A stretch of DNA of 62,000 bases from NCBI GenBank assembly GCA_009746045.1, contig RPFO01000015.1, forward strand, positions 2,509,998 through 2,571,997. The letters run 5' to 3'. Made by a program: the position numbers and the translations under genes. The DNA comes from Mesostigma viride. Taxonomy: Eukaryota > Streptophyta > Mesostigmatophyceae > Mesostigmatales > Mesostigmataceae. Each line of letters begins with the position of its first letter. Positions within the stretch are counted from its first letter, which is position 1. Under the pieces are notes generated by a model that ran no database searches, was not told the DNA's origin, and saw only the letters and a list, made by a program, of their open reading frames with translations. Shown piece after piece: positions 38,953 through 50,250 of the stretch.

Positions 38953-40224
38953 ATGGATCCAGTGGGTGGAGATATGTCGCCTATACCTACCAATAATACT
39001 GCTACTAATAATAATACTACTAATAACAATAACAATACTCGTGGTAACCGACGGGACTCCTTGGAAACGGTGCACCATCTCACTCCTCAAGATAATCTGC
39101 GTACCTCACCTCCTTCTCCTACTACTAGTGGTCGCCGTCGTCCCTCCCTTACCCCACCTACCTTTGAACAACGTGTCAGATTTAGTGATGAACCCTCTTT
39201 TGCTATGAACCAGGCCCCTGCCCCTCCTGCAACCTTGGCTCAACCTTCAATTAGGTCCTCACTCCCTGACAATGCTTATAGGCCTCCTCCCCACCCTGTG
39301 CCTTCCATCCCTGCTTATAACACGGGTCGTACCTCTGCCCCTGTTGGCCCTTCTGGTCGCCCGAGTGCAGTTCCCTTTTACCCTCCTGCTTCTTGGTCCT
39401 ACCCTGACACGGCCTACGAGGCTGCCCAGGTCCCTACCCGTGTGGCTGATTTAGAAGTTAATAGTGATTTCAGCACCATGCCTCTAGATGACAGAAACTA
39501 TGATAATTTTGCCTACTCCTCCCTTCGTGAGCAATATACTGTTCCCTTCTCCTATGGGCACCATCCTGAAACGGTGGCCCCTTCTAGACCCCTATCCAAA
39601 ACCTTTCCTCTTCCTTCTTTCTATCCCTCGTATGTAGCAGTGGAAGACAGTGGTCCCATGGGTAAATCTGACCCTTCTAATCCCCCTAAGCCCCCTGCTC
39701 TTCCCCTCTTTGCTAACCTTCCCAAGTTGGATGTCAAGTCTACCCCTCAACAGTTTTTCACTTTTATTATGTTGCTTACCCAGAACACAGAGTCGTGGCA
39801 AAATCATAATAGATGGCGTCTCTCTGATGCTGTATTAGTTCCTCACTATCTTACTACCTGTATTACCCCTGAGCTTGCTAATCTCATCCAGTGTGAATCC
39901 TTGGCCTCTCATGCCTACCCTAACTCAGTAGCAGAATTGTTTAAGCGTTTAGAGAACCATTTAGTTCCTCCTGATGCAGATTGGCAGGATAGATTGGCCT
40001 TTGGTACTTTGCAGCAGGGTACTAAATCGTTTAGGGAATATATGAAAGAATTTGATGCACAGATGGTACGAATTAGGGATTTGTCGGGCGCAGAAGTACG
40101 TGCTCGTTTCCTACAAGGCCTCAGTAGACCCTTATTACGTGAGGTAAAGCGCCAGTTCTCTGCCTACCGTTTTACTGATCTACCCCTCAAGCATGTGCGC
40201 CAGCATCTCTTACTGTACGAGTAG
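38953..40224 (+). pseudogene. G2 gag, N-terminal and capsid part
   Basis: Asn/Thr-rich and Pro-rich N-terminus, then a capsid-like region (about residues 250-423) with LFKRLENHLVPPDADWQDRL and KSFREYMKEFDAQMVRI. The same order and motifs occur in G3 gag (LMERIQQKLVPPDAEFQERI, MPYREFEVEFDEMASRL). The frame stops at 40222-40224. Capsid-like coding resumes in another frame, so a one-base change lies near 40205. Confidence 0.75.
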
Positions 40225-40697
40225 CAGATTTCTTCACCACTCCTTCTCTTCCTACCCGTTCCCGTATTAATAACATTAGCCTTACCCCTGAGGAGGAGAA
40301 CTCCTATGTAGAAGAATTAGACATTTGCGTTACTGACCTTTCAGCTCTGGATGTCTCTCATATCACATGCTATCATTGTAAGGAAGTAGGTCATCTTAAA
40401 CGTGAGTGCCCCAAGTTCCTTTCGGGTGCTCCCCCTCATCCCGACGCTCGCCCTTCTCGTACCCCTCAGCGTGCTCCTATTCGTCCCACTCCAGGACGCA
40501 TTCCCTCAGCTACCCCTAGTAGGCTGAATGCTGTGCAGACAGGACCCTCAGGGTTCCCCTATGATAATCAGGCTCCTGCACCCTCTTCGCTCCCTCGTGA
40601 CCCTCCAGCAGTGGCTTTTTCGCCAGGGTCTTCTTCGGGGTTAGTTCCTATGGATTTGGGGGGGAGGGGGAACAGTAGGCCTGTCAGCCGGGGGTAA
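40205..40697 (+). pseudogene. G2 nucleocapsid with CCHC zinc knuckle
   Basis: In a frame shifted from gag, the product carries CYHCKEVGHLKREC (about 40368-40409), a classic CX2CX4HX4C knuckle, then a Pro/Arg-rich tail. It ends at TAA 40695-40697 after a GGGGGG run. The protease frame is again different. Confidence 0.7.
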
Positions 40698-40803
40698 CCT
40701 GGACAGGTCCTTAGATAGTACCCCAGATAATACTTTTTGCCTGCCTGTTTTTATAACCTCTGTAGGAGCTGAATCATCCCTACCACTACGTGTCCGTCCT
40801 CTT

Positions 40804-41865
40804 ATGTTTCTGAATGGTGGCTTAACCGTTCCCCACACTGTTGTAGACCCCTTCTTGCATGCTGATGAACTTTTGAATGTCTCTGTGTTAGTGGATAGCG
40901 GTGCGGCTAGCTCCTTTGTGAGCGAGGCCCTAGTTAGGCGTTTAGGACTAGTCCCTATCCCTCACACCAAACCTGTCACTGTCCATTATGCTGACGGTCG
41001 CACCAGTCATTCCCCGGGTACGGTTTCCCTTCCCCTGGTCATACAAGGACGTACTGTCAACCTGACGGCCACTATAGGCCCTATCACTACCGCTGATGTC
41101 TTATTAGGATTAGATTGGCACCAGGATAATAAGATTACTATTAATTATGATACCATGGTCATTTGGTTTCCAGATAGCTCTTACTGGGTACCGGAACGTC
41201 ATTATAGAGTAGAAAATTTATCCTTGGTAGATATTACTCCTCCTACACCTGTTGACACTCCTGTGAGACCTATACCTGAAGTATTAATGTCCAATGATGA
41301 ATTGCGATCTGAACTAAAGGAATATGGATACTTATTATGTATGTTCCTTCAGTTAGAAGTACAGGAGATACCTATCACTAATAATAGCGTGGATATAGAT
41401 GTAAACACAGTGGATACAATAGGAGTGGGATTTACTGAAAATGAAATAGTAAGATACATGGCTGTGATAGATTCCTCCAAAGTTTTTGAAGAAAAGACTC
41501 CTTCTTATCCTCCTCCTCGTTCTGTTTTACACCGTGTGGTTATTAAGGACGGTGCAGTTCCTACGCACTCTCCGATGTATAGAATGGGCCCTACCGAGTT
41601 AAAGGAACTAGAACAGATTTTAGTGTCACTATTAGAAGCAGGATTGATAGAGCCTAGCAACTCCCCCTACTCAGCTGGTGTCCTCTTAGTCCCTAAGCCA
41701 AATGGCAAGTTTCGCTTAGTTACTGATTATAGGAAGTTAAATGATATTACTGTGAAGTCTAAAATTACCCTCTACCTCGTATTGATGATATATTTAATAA
41801 GGTTAAAGGTTCTACCTGTTTCACGGTACTGGATTGTGCAGATGGTTTTTGGCAACTGCGTATAG
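40804..41865 (+). pseudogene. G2 protease and start of reverse transcriptase
   Basis: Aspartic protease motif VLVDSGAASSFV (D31) with downstream TADVLLGLDWHQ. Then the reverse-transcriptase N-terminus: HSPMYRMGPTELKELEQIL, GLIEPSNSPYSAGVLLVPKP, GKFRLVTDYRKLN. A one-base loss near 41762 throws the frame out just before the PLPRIDD motif, which continues in the next frame. Coding extends upstream of the listed ATG to about 40660. Confidence 0.8.
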
Positions 41866-42776
41866 TAGCGCCTGAGGATTGCCATAAAACCGCCTTTGCT
41901 ACCCCTTTTGGTCATTATCAGTTTAGAGTAGCGGCCATGGGACTCTGTAACTCTCCTGCCTCTTTTCAAATGTTAATGAATGAAGTGCTTAGACCTGTTA
42001 TGGGTAATTCTCACCTTCCCCAAGTGTCATCTGATTTAAGGGATCCTTCCTTCTCCTCTGTTTCTTTATCTGAACACGATCGTTCTTGTGCTCAGGCTTA
42101 CTTAGATGATATCCTTATTTACTCCCCTGATTTTGAAACGCACCTACGTGATTTAAAGAAAGTCTTAGAAATAATGTCTGAAAATTCCTTGTGGGCTCGC
42201 CGTGCTAAAGTTCGTTCTGGTAGGAGTGTACCATTTTTAGGGCATGTTTTGTCAGATGCCGGGGTCGCTACCGACCTGGATAAAACTAAGTCAATTCAGG
42301 AATGGCCTACCCCTACCGACGTTAAAGGTGTACGTAGTTTCCTAGGGATTGCCTCTTACTATAGGCGTTTTATCCCCCGTTTCGCAACTATAGCAGCCCC
42401 TATCAATCATTTATTAAAGAAAGATATCCCCTTTGTCTGGAGTAGTGAGTGTCAGTCTGCTTTTCAGTGTTTAAAATCCCTACTCCTCTCTCCTCCCGTA
42501 CTCATCCTACCCGATACTACCAAACCCTTTGTGGTAGCTACAGACGCTAGTAAGGTAGCTATAGGGGGCGTCCTTCTCCAGGATCAGGGTCAGGGCTTAC
42601 AGCCAATTGAGTATATCTCTAGGACAATGCTCCCTGCGGAGCGTAACTATCCTGTACACCAGCAGGAACTCTTAGCTGTAGTGTATTGTTGCCACGCGTG
42701 GCAGCATTTTCTGAAAGGTGCCCAATTTGATGTTTGCCTGAATGAACCCTGTGAGATAGATCCTTATATAGATTAG
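41766..42776 (+). pseudogene. G2 reverse transcriptase core and RNase H start
   Basis: After the shift the frame reads through motif A (VLDCADGFWQL), motif B (MGLCNSPASFQ), motif C YLDDIL (catalytic DD) and the thumb (PFLGHVLSDAGV, RSFLGIASYYRRFIP). It enters RNase H with VVATDASK. A second shift near 42760 ends it at a stop before the ..TDHRPL motif. Confidence 0.85.
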
Positions 42777-42779
42777 TTA

Positions 42780-44281
42780 TACAAACGGACCACCGTCCCC
42801 TTACCCATCTGCTCTCCCAACCCAACCTTACCCCTCATCAAGCGCGCTGGATGGAGTTTTTGGCACAGTTTTCCCCTTTTAAACTTCAGTATGTTAAAGG
42901 TGTAGATAACATAGTACCTGATGCACTCTCCCGTCGCGCAGATTACTCCTTTTTCGGGGACTTGGATGTTCTCAATACTACTCTAGTTCCTACTACTATG
43001 GGTCTAATTCCTTATGGTGAACTACCTGATGATGAATCTTATGCCTTTCTCTTTCATACAACTGTTCGCATGCCTGATCTCCTTTCTCACGTAGGACTCT
43101 CTCTCCCGTGTGAGGCCCTTCCGGTGGTCTCTGTGGGGGGGGAGGGGAAAAATAAAATTTCTATACCGCTTAGCCATATAGCGACTAGGTCAGGAAAGTC
43201 TTATGATAACATAGTCCCTCTAGGACCTCCCCTTCTCTTTGGCAAGGCGGTAGGAGACCTCTTTAAACCTGTTCTGGATACCTCGATAGCGATGCCTGCC
43301 TCTGATCTTGAACGCCTTATTAGTAGATTTACTGCCACTGAGCCGGAAGCTTTAGCTGCCATTGCCTCCCATCCCCAACAATTAGGCAAGCACCCTTGTA
43401 AATTTGTAGGTGGGTTTTTATATGTGCAGATAGCAGATTCTCCCCCTCAATGGCGCCTGTATGTCCCCCCTATATGTCGCTCCTCCCTGCTCTTTGAGTT
43501 GCATGACTTATCTGCTCACCAGGGTGGTAAACGGGTACGGGACCTAGTAGCTCGCTCTTACTACTGGCCTTCCCTTTTAAAAGATATAGATGAGTATGTT
43601 AGGACCTGCCAATCGTGCCAGGAGATGAAACCCAACAATACAGGGCAGATAGCAGAACCTAGGACCCTACCTGATCCCATCATGCCTTGGGACTCCATTA
43701 TGATGGATTTTGTAGGACCTTTTAGGAAGAATGATAGAGGTAACGCCCAGATCCTTGTTTTTGTAGATCGTTTTACTCGTATGTGTCATCTCGTGCCGTG
43801 TCCTTTAGAACTCACCGCACGCGATTGCGCACGCCTATACCTTAATAACGTTTATAGATATCATGGTTTGAGTAGGCAGTTTATTAGTGATAAAGATAAG
43901 CTATTTACCTCTGACTTTTGGCAGCAGTTTTTCGCTGCTATCGGTACCAAGGTTACGTTCGGTACTGCCTATCACTCCTCCTCCTCTCATTCAGTAGAAC
44001 GTCTTAATAGGGTAGTGGAAGAAGCGCTTAGGCACTATGTTAACGGCTCTGGGAGTGATTGGGAGGATTATCTATGCCTGGTAGAGTTCTCCCTTAACAA
44101 TTGCCCTCAGGCTGCGCATGGCTATACGCCTTTCTTCCTAGATACAGGTAGACAGCCTCTTACCCCTACCTCTCTCTTAGCTAGTCCTTTAAGGGACAGG
44201 GACGATGTGTCCCGGGATACCGTAGAAGGCGTGCAGGCCTTATTAGATAAAATGAAAAATGCACATGACCACGCTATTTCA
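42780..44281 (+). pseudogene. G2 RNase H end and integrase, N-terminal and core
   Basis: It begins with TDHRPLTHLL of RNase H, then DALSRRAD. Next come a linker and the integrase HHCC domain (LHDLSAHQGGKRVRDLV..., CQSCQEMK). The catalytic core follows (IMMDFVGPF, ISDKDKLFTSDFWQQ, HSVERLNRVVEE) with D, D and E visible. The coding is cut at 44281 by the copia LTR, where the frame runs a few codons into the LTR and stops. Confidence 0.85.
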
Positions 44282-44759
44282 GTTGCAATAAAAAGGTATC
44301 TTGCTTGATGCGTTATGCATAAAACAAAGGCTCTTCTTTATTTCTTTACGTTATTGTCGTTGCTGCATAATTCGTCTTCGTTGCGCATATATTCTATTGC
44401 GCTTGGCACCTTCATCAGTCTTGCTGAATATCCTACGTGGACATGCATTCCGTGTAGTTCAGTGCATGCCGCGTGTTAGATACTTCTAGAATCCTCTAGG
44501 AGGTACCAAGGCAGATGCGCATACATAATAGGCCGATAGTCGGCTCAGTCCTATTGACAGTACTACACCGGCCCTTGACCAGCCGGTGACGTGGAGGCCT
44601 GGGAGACGCCCACATATTCCACGTGGCGTTATCCCATTGGCGAGTACTAGTGAAGTACAGCCATTGGCCCAATACTACAATAAAGTATATTGTAGTAATC
44701 TGTACAAGATCCTCTATCTCTGAGGACCCATGTGGACCCTAGATGGGTCTCCAACCAAC
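44282..44759 (-). repeat. Copia LTR (3' LTR in element orientation)
   Basis: Nearly identical to 50251-50719 except for a few bases and a short length difference at the GTTGCAA end. Confidence 0.85.
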
Positions 44760-45026
44760 TCCAGCCATTCTTTCCCTTGTGAAAGTGATAAGGCTTAGAT
44801 GTATTCATTGATGTTCGGCCGCACCTGGCCAGTTCACTTTCACATGTGGGCAATGGGGACTCACTTGGGTCTTATGGAGTTTGCATCTCATCATTGCATG
44901 GTTGGTGTAACCTGCTGTAGGGAAAACCCAAATCTGAAGGAAAACCTCTTCTCCAGAGAGGACAAAACCTCCAGGGGGATAAAAACCTACAGGAGGAGCA
45001 TTAGGCTCAGGCTCCCAGATTACTCC
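44760..45026. other. Copia 3' untranslated region
   Basis: No coding sequence. On the minus strand AAGGGAAAGAATGGCTGGA just before the LTR is the likely purine-rich primer tract. Confidence 0.4.
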
Positions 45027-48000
45027 TCATGACAAGGGTTTCCCAGCCATCATGGACCGCAGCAACTGGTACCCATTAAGGGCCAGTCGTGGAAGCTTGG
45101 TCATAGCATCAGCAGGATTTGAGTGTCCTGGCAGATGTATGGTTATACAGTGGCTGGACAACTCCTTTGCCACAAGGTAGTCCAAGTCAGTAGTAGTGGC
45201 CCTCTCATTCTTGATAAAAGAGACCACGGGCTTATTATCACAATAAACCCTGACATCAATCACGGGTTGAGGTCTTATCTGACTCAGACACCATAAGAGT
45301 AGCTCTCTTATGTATATGGCATCGCGAATGCACATGGCGTATGCCCTGCACTCAGCGGTGTCAATGCCAGCAAACCGCCTCCTCTGAAGGTTACTGGACC
45401 AGTATACCAACGAGGGCTGTTTGCCTTCATTCCTGATGGTGATCAGGCATCCGGCTCTGGCACCAATCTTGTTGGCAGATCTAGACTCTTGGCTAGCATC
45501 TGTGTAGGCGTCTATGATGATGCGCCCATGCCAGTCTACACCGGACAACACCAAGTCAGGAGATTCATTGAGGCAGCTCTCCAGGCGCCTCCTTCCTTCT
45601 CCTACAACAACAGAGTCTGGCATCCTACTCTGTACTGCCAGGTCAGGGTTAGTTGTGGCAGCCAGCCAACCCAGTTGACCTTTAACCGTAGGGGCATTCT
45701 CCTCAGTTACTCTCTTGGGCAACTGAGTTATTACTTTTTCTTTATACCCCTTCGCCGATTGCAGCTTAAGATGCCATCCTTTGTCATCCTGGAAAAGGGT
45801 ACAGCCAATGCCACAGTAAGGTACCTGGCTGTTTTTACTAAACCATGCTCTGGTACCAATAGGGGACTTGTCATTGAGCCTTTTATAGGTCTCATTCAAC
45901 CATCCCTTGGGACCAATGCGTTGCATATCATCTCCATGTAAGGTAGCCCAGGTGGGTTGTCCTTTGGATTGCCCCACAAAGAGACAATAAGCAAGATGAG
46001 ATTGTTGCATCTGACATCTCTCCTGGATGGCAGGAGCAATGGTTTCATACCAGATGACTGGACTGCTGACCAGTCCTTCCCAGCCCACTTTAGGCTGCAT
46101 GTAGGGATGACCTACTTCAGCTATCCAGCATGCTGGGGTCTTAACACAACAGGGTCTTTGAGCTTGCCAAGTGGCTCTGGCCACCTGAGGATCACCATGC
46201 AAAAAGGCCCTGGTGAAGTCATCAATTTCTGCTCCATAATCCAAGCCATAGTCCAAAGCACCAAGGTACAGACTAAGAATAAGCCTGAGAACAGGATGTG
46301 ACAGGCCAGGAGTGTACAGCTCCTCCTTATCAAAGTCTGTAGTACCATGGAACTGGGTCACGACTGGACGTGCGTTTGGTATGGGAGGCTCACCAAGCTT
46401 GCTCTTCATCTTGCATACAAAACGCAACTGAAGCATTTGAGCATTGGGTGGAGGTTCTGAAATGCCTTCAAAAACATCCAGCGTTTGCCACTCCTGGAGC
46501 GCACGCGCCAATGCTACTCGCCAGGCCTCAAGGCCAGCGAAAGTGTGACAATCCAGGTCTACATCATCAAAGGACATGGGGCTATGAGCAGCAAATGACC
46601 TTTTTGTGAGACCAAGAGAAGTCACACTGAGCTGGGCGGGTTCTACCAGCTCAGAAGCTGGGGGTATATCCCTTCCCCATTCTGCTCCTTTTATTGAACC
46701 GACACAGGCGGTCTTCCAATTTGCCTTCTGGAACATTTCAAGAGGCAAGAGACATCTGAATGATTCCAGAGGAATTGGGTCACAATGGGTTTTTAGGAGA
46801 CTCTTTGTGTTATTGGGGCCATCAACAATGGTAACACCGGGAGTCACCAAGAATGGCTGGCCAATGAGAGTGGGTCCCTTATAGCCATCAACAACACAAA
46901 GTGTCAAAGACTCACCCAAGAATGGGATAGTGATATTCCCAAGAACTTGATGATCAGTGTTACCCGCAAAGTCTTGGACAATAGTCCATGGACTGGGTTC
47001 AAGGGAATACTTATCCAGCAAAGCATTAAAGGGCGAGGTGACAGAGACCTCTGCTTTGGTATCCACATCAAAGCCATCAAGGTCCATGCCCTTCTCTAGA
47101 AGAGAAGTTATTTTGGCAATCTTTAGTGAGGGCTTGAGCTTCTTTACAATATCCCGAAGCTCTTGAGGATTGCCTCTCTTGCCGAGCTGAGTGTTCAACC
47201 TGGACAACCCCTCCTCAGCTTGTCTTCCTTGGGCTGGAATCCCATCAGTCTCCAAGGGCAATGGCTTATTACCAGGGTAATTGGATCCAAGCTTTGGCTG
47301 TTCAGACTGAAATATGTTATCCACCTGCCCAGGGGTCTCAAGCCCATGTTCCAACGGCCGGAGCTTCCGGTGCTGATCAGACACCCTATTATCCAACAAG
47401 TCAGCTTCATCCATATCATCCTGTGATATCCCAGTCAATGTCTTAGGCTGAGCTTGCTGAGTAGTAGGCTCCAGTTGATGGGAGGCCGCCCTTTCTGGTA
47501 GTTGGAGTCCAGCCTGTTCACTGGCCAAAGGTGGACAGGAAAGATTGGGAGATCCAAGTGCCTCTTCAGGGGCCATAATTTCCAGGGGATTTTCTTGAAC
47601 GTTCATTGGATCTCTCTTCAATCTATTCCAAGCCAGATGATAAGTGGTCCCATTCCAGACCACATCAGCAGTTTTCATCTCCAGGTCAACTGAGGTTATG
47701 GTCCCTGGACCCTGCCAATAACCACGTTTACCAGGAGCATTTTCTTTGTGGAAGATCACCTGGTCTCCCACCTCAAATTTTAATGATTCTCCTCTCTGTT
47801 TATCCTTTTCACAGAGATGAGCATACTGTGCCCACCTCTGCTTACTCCATGCCTGCATGATGTCATCAGGGTAGAGGCCACCTGCTAGTCCACGAGGTGA
47901 GACCAGCCGTGGAACACCACGCACCTTGATAGTATGAAAACGGTTGTTCATGGTGTTTTCCACTTTTGCAGCACCCAAACACCTGACAGCAAAAGTTGGT

Positions 48001-48956
48001 TTAAACATCTCAGGATAGTCCCCGGATATTACCAACTTCTTAAGCTCCTGTATATATCTGTCAACCTTGCCTTGGGCTTGGTGATCTTCACGACCCACAA
48101 TCCTTAGGAAAGGCAGATCAGAGTATTTGGTCAGGCAGTTAAACTGCAAGTCCATCTGCAGCTTATGAATAACTGCAAACTTCTGCAGAATAACAAGAAC
48201 TGCGGCATGGAGAGTATTCTCATCCCCTGCTGCCATAGGTTCAATTCCAATGTAGCCTGACCATTCATCCACAGCCACCAAGTAAGGCAATTGCCTGTAA
48301 TTGGTGAAGTAGAGGATATCAGCTTGTAGATTACCCCTACCATCTGCAGGATGCTTTGCATGACGTTTGGAAGGCTTGTTAGCACACAATTGGCACACAC
48401 AATGTTCTCTGACATCTTGATAAGCCTGCCAGAGAGCCTTGTTATTAATGGCTTGAACAAGCCTAATGGCATTGTTTCCATGGCCACAGGCATCATGCAA
48501 ACTCTTAGCCAGAGTCCTAAGATTAATACAATCATTAGGCTCAGGCTCTTCAGGACATGGACGGGCATCCACGTTCCTGGCAGAGCAAGAGTCCAAGTTT
48601 TTATTATCAATATAACAAGGATTATTGCTCTGAGGAGCTTGACTGTTAACAATATCAATGGGTGCTTGGCTACAAACAGGAGCTGCACCACATGTATTGT
48701 TCACAGATACGTTGCTCACCTGGGCAACACCATGTGGCATCTGTCTACAACCAGGAGCAGATCCACATGTATTATTTACAGGAAGAGTTCCCTCTGGGGT
48801 ACTCTTTTTATTCCAGGCATGGATAGGAATGCCACAAACAGGGGCACTTTTACTGCTGCTCACTGGGGCAGCTTTACGGTCAGTAGGGGTTACTGCTGGA
48901 GCCCCTACCACCTGGCAGGCCTCATCTGCCATGAGTCCACTCTCATCAGCATCCAT
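45027..48956 (-). CDS. Copia pol: integrase, protease-like segment, reverse transcriptase, RNase H
   Basis: Intact 1309-codon frame. Integrase zinc-binding region: H154, H159, C188, C191; core candidates D213 (QADIL), D269 and D299 (QGKVDR, where E is usual). Residues 632-703 look like a retropepsin: DTKAEV where DTGAEV is usual, then VLGNITIPF and LIGQPFL. It lies between integrase and reverse transcriptase, not before integrase, and I see no other protease. Reverse transcriptase: GAEIDDFTRAFLHGD (D912/D913) and THLHGDD-like motif C (D1009, D1010, with LHGDD replacing YVDD). RNase H: D1153, E1202, D1240, ending GHSNPADAMTK. It starts 38 nt after the gag stop in another frame, so expression probably needs frameshifting or reinitiation. 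Confidence 0.8.
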   Translation of the reverse strand: MDADESGLMADEACQVVGAPAVTPTDRKAAPVSSSKSAPVCGIPIHAWNKKSTPEGTLPVNNTCGSAPGCRQMPHGVAQVSNVSVNNTCGAAPVCSQAPIDIVNSQAPQSNNPCYIDNKNLDSCSARNVDARPCPEEPEPNDCINLRTLAKSLHDACGHGNNAIRLVQAINNKALWQAYQDVREHCVCQLCANKPSKRHAKHPADGRGNLQADILYFTNYRQLPYLVAVDEWSGYIGIEPMAAGDENTLHAAVLVILQKFAVIHKLQMDLQFNCLTKYSDLPFLRIVGREDHQAQGKVDRYIQELKKLVISGDYPEMFKPTFAVRCLGAAKVENTMNNRFHTIKVRGVPRLVSPRGLAGGLYPDDIMQAWSKQRWAQYAHLCEKDKQRGESLKFEVGDQVIFHKENAPGKRGYWQGPGTITSVDLEMKTADVVWNGTTYHLAWNRLKRDPMNVQENPLEIMAPEEALGSPNLSCPPLASEQAGLQLPERAASHQLEPTTQQAQPKTLTGISQDDMDEADLLDNRVSDQHRKLRPLEHGLETPGQVDNIFQSEQPKLGSNYPGNKPLPLETDGIPAQGRQAEEGLSRLNTQLGKRGNPQELRDIVKKLKPSLKIAKITSLLEKGMDLDGFDVDTKAEVSVTSPFNALLDKYSLEPSPWTIVQDFAGNTDHQVLGNITIPFLGESLTLCVVDGYKGPTLIGQPFLVTPGVTIVDGPNNTKSLLKTHCDPIPLESFRCLLPLEMFQKANWKTACVGSIKGAEWGRDIPPASELVEPAQLSVTSLGLTKRSFAAHSPMSFDDVDLDCHTFAGLEAWRVALARALQEWQTLDVFEGISEPPPNAQMLQLRFVCKMKSKLGEPPIPNARPVVTQFHGTTDFDKEELYTPGLSHPVLRLILSLYLGALDYGLDYGAEIDDFTRAFLHGDPQVARATWQAQRPCCVKTPACWIAEVGHPYMQPKVGWEGLVSSPVIWYETIAPAIQERCQMQQSHLAYCLFVGQSKGQPTWATLHGDDMQRIGPKGWLNETYKRLNDKSPIGTRAWFSKNSQVPYCGIGCTLFQDDKGWHLKLQSAKGYKEKVITQLPKRVTEENAPTVKGQLGWLAATTNPDLAVQSRMPDSVVVGEGRRRLESCLNESPDLVLSGVDWHGRIIIDAYTDASQESRSANKIGARAGCLITIRNEGKQPSLVYWSSNLQRRRFAGIDTAECRAYAMCIRDAIYIRELLLWCLSQIRPQPVIDVRVYCDNKPVVSFIKNERATTTDLDYLVAKELSSHCITIHLPGHSNPADAMTKLPRLALNGYQLLRSMMAGKPLS

Positions 48957-48994
48957 AAGGACGCTGTAGGGGTTATATAAACAGAGAGGATCAT

Positions 48995-50236
48995 CTAGTT
49001 TTTCTGCTGCTGCTTCCTCTTGCGGCCACGAGAGGTATTGCCACCCCGCGGCTGAGAAGCATCACCACCACGCGGCTGGGAAGCGTCACCACCACGCGGC
49101 TGAGAAGCGTCGCCACCACGAAGGGCACCGCTCTTGACGGCTTGGGAGATCTGCTGCAGCAGCTTGAGGACCTCCATCTGGGTATCCTTGGGTCCAGCGC
49201 CCGCCTTGCTCCTGCAGGCAGACGCATCATGTCCAGAATTGCCACAAGACTTGCACTTGCGAAAGTAGCAATCCTTAGCCAGATGGTTAGTCCTATTACA
49301 GAAAGTGCAGGGAGGGAAGGACTCAGAATTAGCGACAACCTTACCCTTACATGCGCGGCGTGTGTGCCCGGGCTGCCCGCAGTTGTAGCAGAAGATTTCC
49401 CGTTGCTGCTCCATCACCATGGCGACACGAGGCACCTCCGCGGCACCTCCTTCTCTGGAAACACGGGTTTGATTCGTCAGGAGCTCCTTGAGGTGAGCTC
49501 TGCATCGGTGAGTGTCGCACAGGTAACCGCGGCAGTTGGCGACCAAATTCCGCTTCTCGGATTCGGACAGAGCACAGTTTTGGATCCATCGGAGATTCAC
49601 CGCCTCGTCAGGCCACCGGAGCCCCTGCTTCTCCAGCATGTCGTAGTAAGAGTTGAGGTGCTCGATGATGGTCTGCCCGGGCTTCGGCTTTGCATCTACA
49701 AATTCCTCGATCTCGTCGCAGGTTTTGGCAGTGATAGAACGAAGAAAAGTCTCCCTCGCTCGGCGCAGAAACTCGAACGGCGACCACCGCAGACGCTGTG
49801 CTCTATCCAGCAGCGAAATCCACTCTGGGTGGTTTTTCTCGCGGTCTCCCAGCGGGGTTCCACGAAGAAACTCCAGCCAGTCCGGAATGATGTCTCGGTT
49901 GCCCGCGAGCCTGCGGAAAAACGGCCCAAGAGAGCTTACAAAGCGATCCCGGTCTGCTTGAATAGCACCAGGCACCAGCGGGGCTGGAACCCATTTCTTG
50001 ATTGCCGACAGCAGCTTCGCCTCTTGAAGCAAGGTCTCCCGCCGAAGCACCTTATCACGCGCACGCTGGTTGTCACTACTAGTACTTCCCTGCCCGCAGC
50101 CCTCCTCCCGGGGCTGGTCGGACATATTCTTATTGTCATCCCTGTGCTCGCCTGGGCCAGGGTCGACAGAAAATTGAGCCGGTCCGTGCTCACCAGGGCC
50201 AGACCTCTGCTCTGAAAGATTGTCGTCCGAAGACAT
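48995..50236 (-). CDS. Copia gag with three zinc knuckles
   Basis: From the Met at 50236 the product is 413 residues: acidic N-terminus, capsid-like helical region with WISLLDRAQRLRW and GQTIIEHLNSYYDML, then CCHC knuckles CYNCGQPGHTRRAC (~283), CTFCNRTNHLAKDC (~310) and CKSCGNSGHDASAC (~328). It ends with GGDASQPR repeated three times and a Lys/Arg/Gln-rich tail. Copia gag usually has one knuckle. The frame is also open upstream into the LTR to 50281. The listed start is only 15 nt from the LTR border. Confidence 0.85.
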   Translation of the reverse strand: MSSDDNLSEQRSGPGEHGPAQFSVDPGPGEHRDDNKNMSDQPREEGCGQGSTSSDNQRARDKVLRRETLLQEAKLLSAIKKWVPAPLVPGAIQADRDRFVSSLGPFFRRLAGNRDIIPDWLEFLRGTPLGDREKNHPEWISLLDRAQRLRWSPFEFLRRARETFLRSITAKTCDEIEEFVDAKPKPGQTIIEHLNSYYDMLEKQGLRWPDEAVNLRWIQNCALSESEKRNLVANCRGYLCDTHRCRAHLKELLTNQTRVSREGGAAEVPRVAMVMEQQREIFCYNCGQPGHTRRACKGKVVANSESFPPCTFCNRTNHLAKDCYFRKCKSCGNSGHDASACRSKAGAGPKDTQMEVLKLLQQISQAVKSGALRGGDASQPRGGDASQPRGGDASQPRGGNTSRGRKRKQQQKN

Positions 50237-50250
50237 TGCAATGAATACAA

